Source of the DNA: JBCCMF01 sp038747545
GTDB lineage: Bacteria; Bacteroidota; Rhodothermia; Rhodothermales; JBCCMF01
Direction of reading: 5' to 3'
DNA length: 15,732 nucleotides
Assembly (NCBI GenBank): GCA_038747545.1
Contig: JBCDJT010000118.1
Location: 1-15,732 of the forward strand
Shown in pieces: positions 14,014-15,732 of the stretch. Under the pieces are notes generated by a model. The model did not search any database, was not told the DNA's origin, and saw only the letters and a list, made by a program, of their open reading frames with translations. Made by a program: the position numbers and the translations under genes. Each line of letters opens with the position of its first letter. Within the stretch, counting starts at the first letter, position 1.

Positions 14014-15132
14014 TCAGAGAAGGATAAGGTCGTTGCGGTGGACGACGACGGGACCGTACGCGTAGCCCAGCCGCTCGGCAATCGCCGCCGACTGGCAACC
14101 TGCGATGCGCTCTACATCGGCATGGTCGTAGCGGACGATGCCGCGCGCGTGCTCGTGCCCTTCGCCATCGACTACAGCAACCGTATCGCCCCGCATAAAC
14201 GCACCATCCACCGACAGGACGCCCGCCGGGAGCAAACTTCGTCCAAGATCAACGAGTGCATGGACGGCGCCGTCATCCACCACGAGCGTGCCCGAAGGCG
14301 TGGGTCCGGCCAGAATCCAGCGCTTGCGGTTGCCCAGCGGCGTCTCGACAGCCGGAAACCGCGTTCCGATGGTCTCGCCGTCGGCTAGGCGCAGGATAAC
14401 GTTCGGCGCCCGACCTGCCGCGATCACGACGTCAATTCCGGCGCGACGCGCCACATCGGCGGCTTGGAGCTTGGTCGCCATGCCGCCCGTGCCTAGCGCG
14501 GTGCCGCTGCCGCCCGCGAGTGCCCGCAGCGTGTCGTCGATGGCGTGGACTTCGGGGATGAGTTCGGCGGCAGGGTCGGTGCGAGGATCGGCAGTGAAGA
14601 GGCCGGGCTGATCGGTCAGCAGCAGCAGCGTGTCGGCCTCGGCCAGGATCGCGGCCAGCGCCGAGAGGCTGTCGTTATCGCCCACCTTGATCTCGGCGGT
14701 GGCGACGGCGTCGTTCTCGTTGATGACGGGCACGATCCCGTGCTTGAGCAGCGTCTGCAGCGTGTCGCGGGCGTTCAGGAAGCGGCGGCGGTCCTCCACG
14801 TCGGCGCGCGTGAGCAGCACCTGCCCCACGCGTAGCCCGTAGAGGTCGAACAGCTGCTCCCACACCCGCATCAGCCGCGTCTGCCCGACGGCGGCGAGCA
14901 TCTGCTTCTCCGCCACGCTCACCGCCTCGGTCGTCCATCCCAAGCGCTCGCGCCCGGCCGCTATGGCGCCCGAGCTACAGACCACGACCTCCACACCTCG
15001 CCGAGCCAGCGCCGCGCACTGCCGCACCACCTCCACGAGGTGGGCGCGGTCCAACGCAGGCGTCCCGCCCGTCAGCACGCTGGTACCCAGCTTGACGACG
15101 ATGCGGCGCGGTCGTTCGGCGATGCCCGTCAT
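14014..15132 (-). CDS. proB: Glutamate 5-kinase
   Basis: 372 residues, the two-domain form. The amino-acid kinase domain (about 9-260) phosphorylates glutamate in the first step of proline synthesis. Motifs: VVKLGTSVLTGG (12-23), VCSSGAIAAGRERLG (51-65), INENDAV (137-143), KVGDNDSLSA (149-158) and GTGGMATK (214-221). The C-terminal PUA domain (about 272-372) includes 'GVLSVDGAFMRGD' and IVRYDHAD. Glutamate kinases are usually feedback-inhibited by proline; the sequence here does not test that. The ATG at 15132 is well placed. It is the first gene of the proB-proA-menH-(menB) run and is divergent from the acyl-CoA dehydrogenase gene. Confidence 0.98.
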   Translation of the reverse strand: MTGIAERPRRIVVKLGTSVLTGGTPALDRAHLVEVVRQCAALARRGVEVVVCSSGAIAAGRERLGWTTEAVSVAEKQMLAAVGQTRLMRVWEQLFDLYGLRVGQVLLTRADVEDRRRFLNARDTLQTLLKHGIVPVINENDAVATAEIKVGDNDSLSALAAILAEADTLLLLTDQPGLFTADPRTDPAAELIPEVHAIDDTLRALAGGSGTALGTGGMATKLQAADVARRAGIDVVIAAGRAPNVILRLADGETIGTRFPAVETPLGNRKRWILAGPTPSGTLVVDDGAVHALVDLGRSLLPAGVLSVDGAFMRGDTVAVVDGEGHEHARGIVRYDHADVERIAGCQSAAIAERLGYAYGPVVVHRNDLILL

Positions 15133-15179
15133 GGAGGCGTTGGTTTGGATGGTGTTTACGTGTCAGGATTGGCGCGAAC

Positions 15180-15197
15180 GGGAATCAGAAAATTCCC
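15180..15197. promoter_or_regulatory. Small inverted repeat in the proB/acyl-CoA dehydrogenase divergent region
   Basis: The arms are GGGAAT (15180-15185) and ATTCCC (15192-15197), separated by 6 nt. The site lies 48 nt upstream of the proB ATG, within the 270-nt divergent region 15133-15402, where an operator could sit. No clear promoter boxes were found on either strand of this region. A 6-bp palindrome is weak evidence. Confidence 0.25.
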
Positions 15198-15402
15198 TAC
15201 ACGCCCTTGGGTGGGCACGCCGTACCCTCAGCACTTTACAGAAGTTACGACGCGTTACAAGCCTGCCACATACGGGCTCCTGGATTTCCTCGGTGAAACC
15301 GCTTTTATTAGCCAACGGCAGAACAAACACCGGGGCGTGGGCTATACGCGCCGCCGCTTCTCTCTCGCTCCATACATCACACACCTACGCCCTGGACGCT
15401 CC

Positions 15403-15732
15403 ATGTCGCTTACGTCCTACCTACCTGAGACGCTCCGCACAGTCGATTTCAACGCCTTTATCGACGAATACAAGGCCAAGCTGCGCAACCTGTTTGATGT
15501 GCGCGCCAACCTGAACCAACTCAGCCTGAAGCGCGGCCTCCCGCCGTTCGTCATGCGCGAGATCCAGTCGAAAGCGCCCCTGTCGGTCTTCATCCCCGAA
15601 GAGTATGGCGGGCGCGGTGGCCACGTACACGAGTGCCTGTCGATGCTGGAGGCGTCGTCGTACGAGTCGCTGCCGCTGTCGCTCACGATGGGCATCAACG
15701 GCGCGCTGTTCCTGCAGCCCGTGGGCAAGTAC
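15403..15732 (+). CDS. Acyl-CoA dehydrogenase family protein, N-terminal fragment (cut by window edge)
   Basis: 110 codons are visible from the ATG at 15403 to the window edge, with no stop. The segment 'SVFIPEEYGGRGGHVHECLS' (61-80), followed by LEASSYESLPLSLTMGI, is the N-terminal helical domain of acyl-CoA dehydrogenases, which normally reads 'P.EYGG.G' and then a helix of the ES-Y type. These flavoenzymes make a double bond in acyl-CoA thioesters and pass electrons to ETF. The catalytic glutamate and flavin-binding parts are outside the window, so the substrate cannot be inferred. It is the only plus-strand gene and is transcribed away from proB. Confidence 0.85.
   Translation, partial: MSLTSYLPETLRTVDFNAFIDEYKAKLRNLFDVRANLNQLSLKRGLPPFVMREIQSKAPLSVFIPEEYGGRGGHVHECLSMLEASSYESLPLSLTMGINGALFLQPVGKY

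Overview
The window is GC-rich and tightly packed. It looks like chromosomal DNA from a member of the Rhodothermales (Rhodothermota/Bacteroidota). The evidence is a type IX secretion C-terminal domain of the 'QNYPNPF' kind, a menaquinone pathway, little sign of Shine-Dalgarno sequences, and two candidate promoters with a TA-nn-TT-c-G type -7 box. This placement is inferred from family features; no database was searched.

Layout, left to right. All genes except the last lie on the minus strand. Positions 1-1196 carry nuoJ, nuoK and the start of nuoL, which encode membrane subunits of respiratory complex I; a long imperfect inverted repeat sits in the nuoK-nuoL gap. Positions 1353-5261 encode a 1302-residue exported protein, the most unusual item in the window. 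Behind a signal peptide it carries a region closely resembling the heptamer-forming, pore-forming part of anthrax protective antigen (Binary_toxB), then a Ycf48/BNR-type beta-propeller, a glycoside-hydrolase-like TIM barrel, and a T9SS sorting domain. Positions 5710-10471 hold, in transcription order, a DUF58 protein, an ECF sigma factor (GTGA overlap with the DUF58 gene) and a transmembrane Ser/Thr kinase with a large TPR domain, probably one signalling operon. Positions 10947-15132 hold, in transcription order, proB, proA, menH and menB (proline and menaquinone synthesis). A divergent acyl-CoA dehydrogenase gene starts at 15403 on the plus strand and runs off the window.

The two long gaps (5262-5709 and 10472-10946) each contain one copy of the same 232-nt element in the same orientation. 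Read on the minus strand, both copies can form the same nested three-helix structure (10, 7 and 9 bp) followed by a 10-11 bp hairpin. The copies differ at paired positions in ways that keep pairing: an A-T to G-C exchange in one helix, A-U versus G-U in another, and matched lengthening of the hairpin. This points to a conserved structured RNA or structured mobile element that I do not recognise.

How the parts may fit together: menaquinone made with MenH and MenB is the likely electron acceptor of the Nuo complex. The sigma factor, kinase and DUF58 genes form a plausible sensing and transcription unit upstream of the surface protein, but nothing in the sequence proves that they control it. No partner enzyme (A-component) for the protective-antigen-like protein is visible here.
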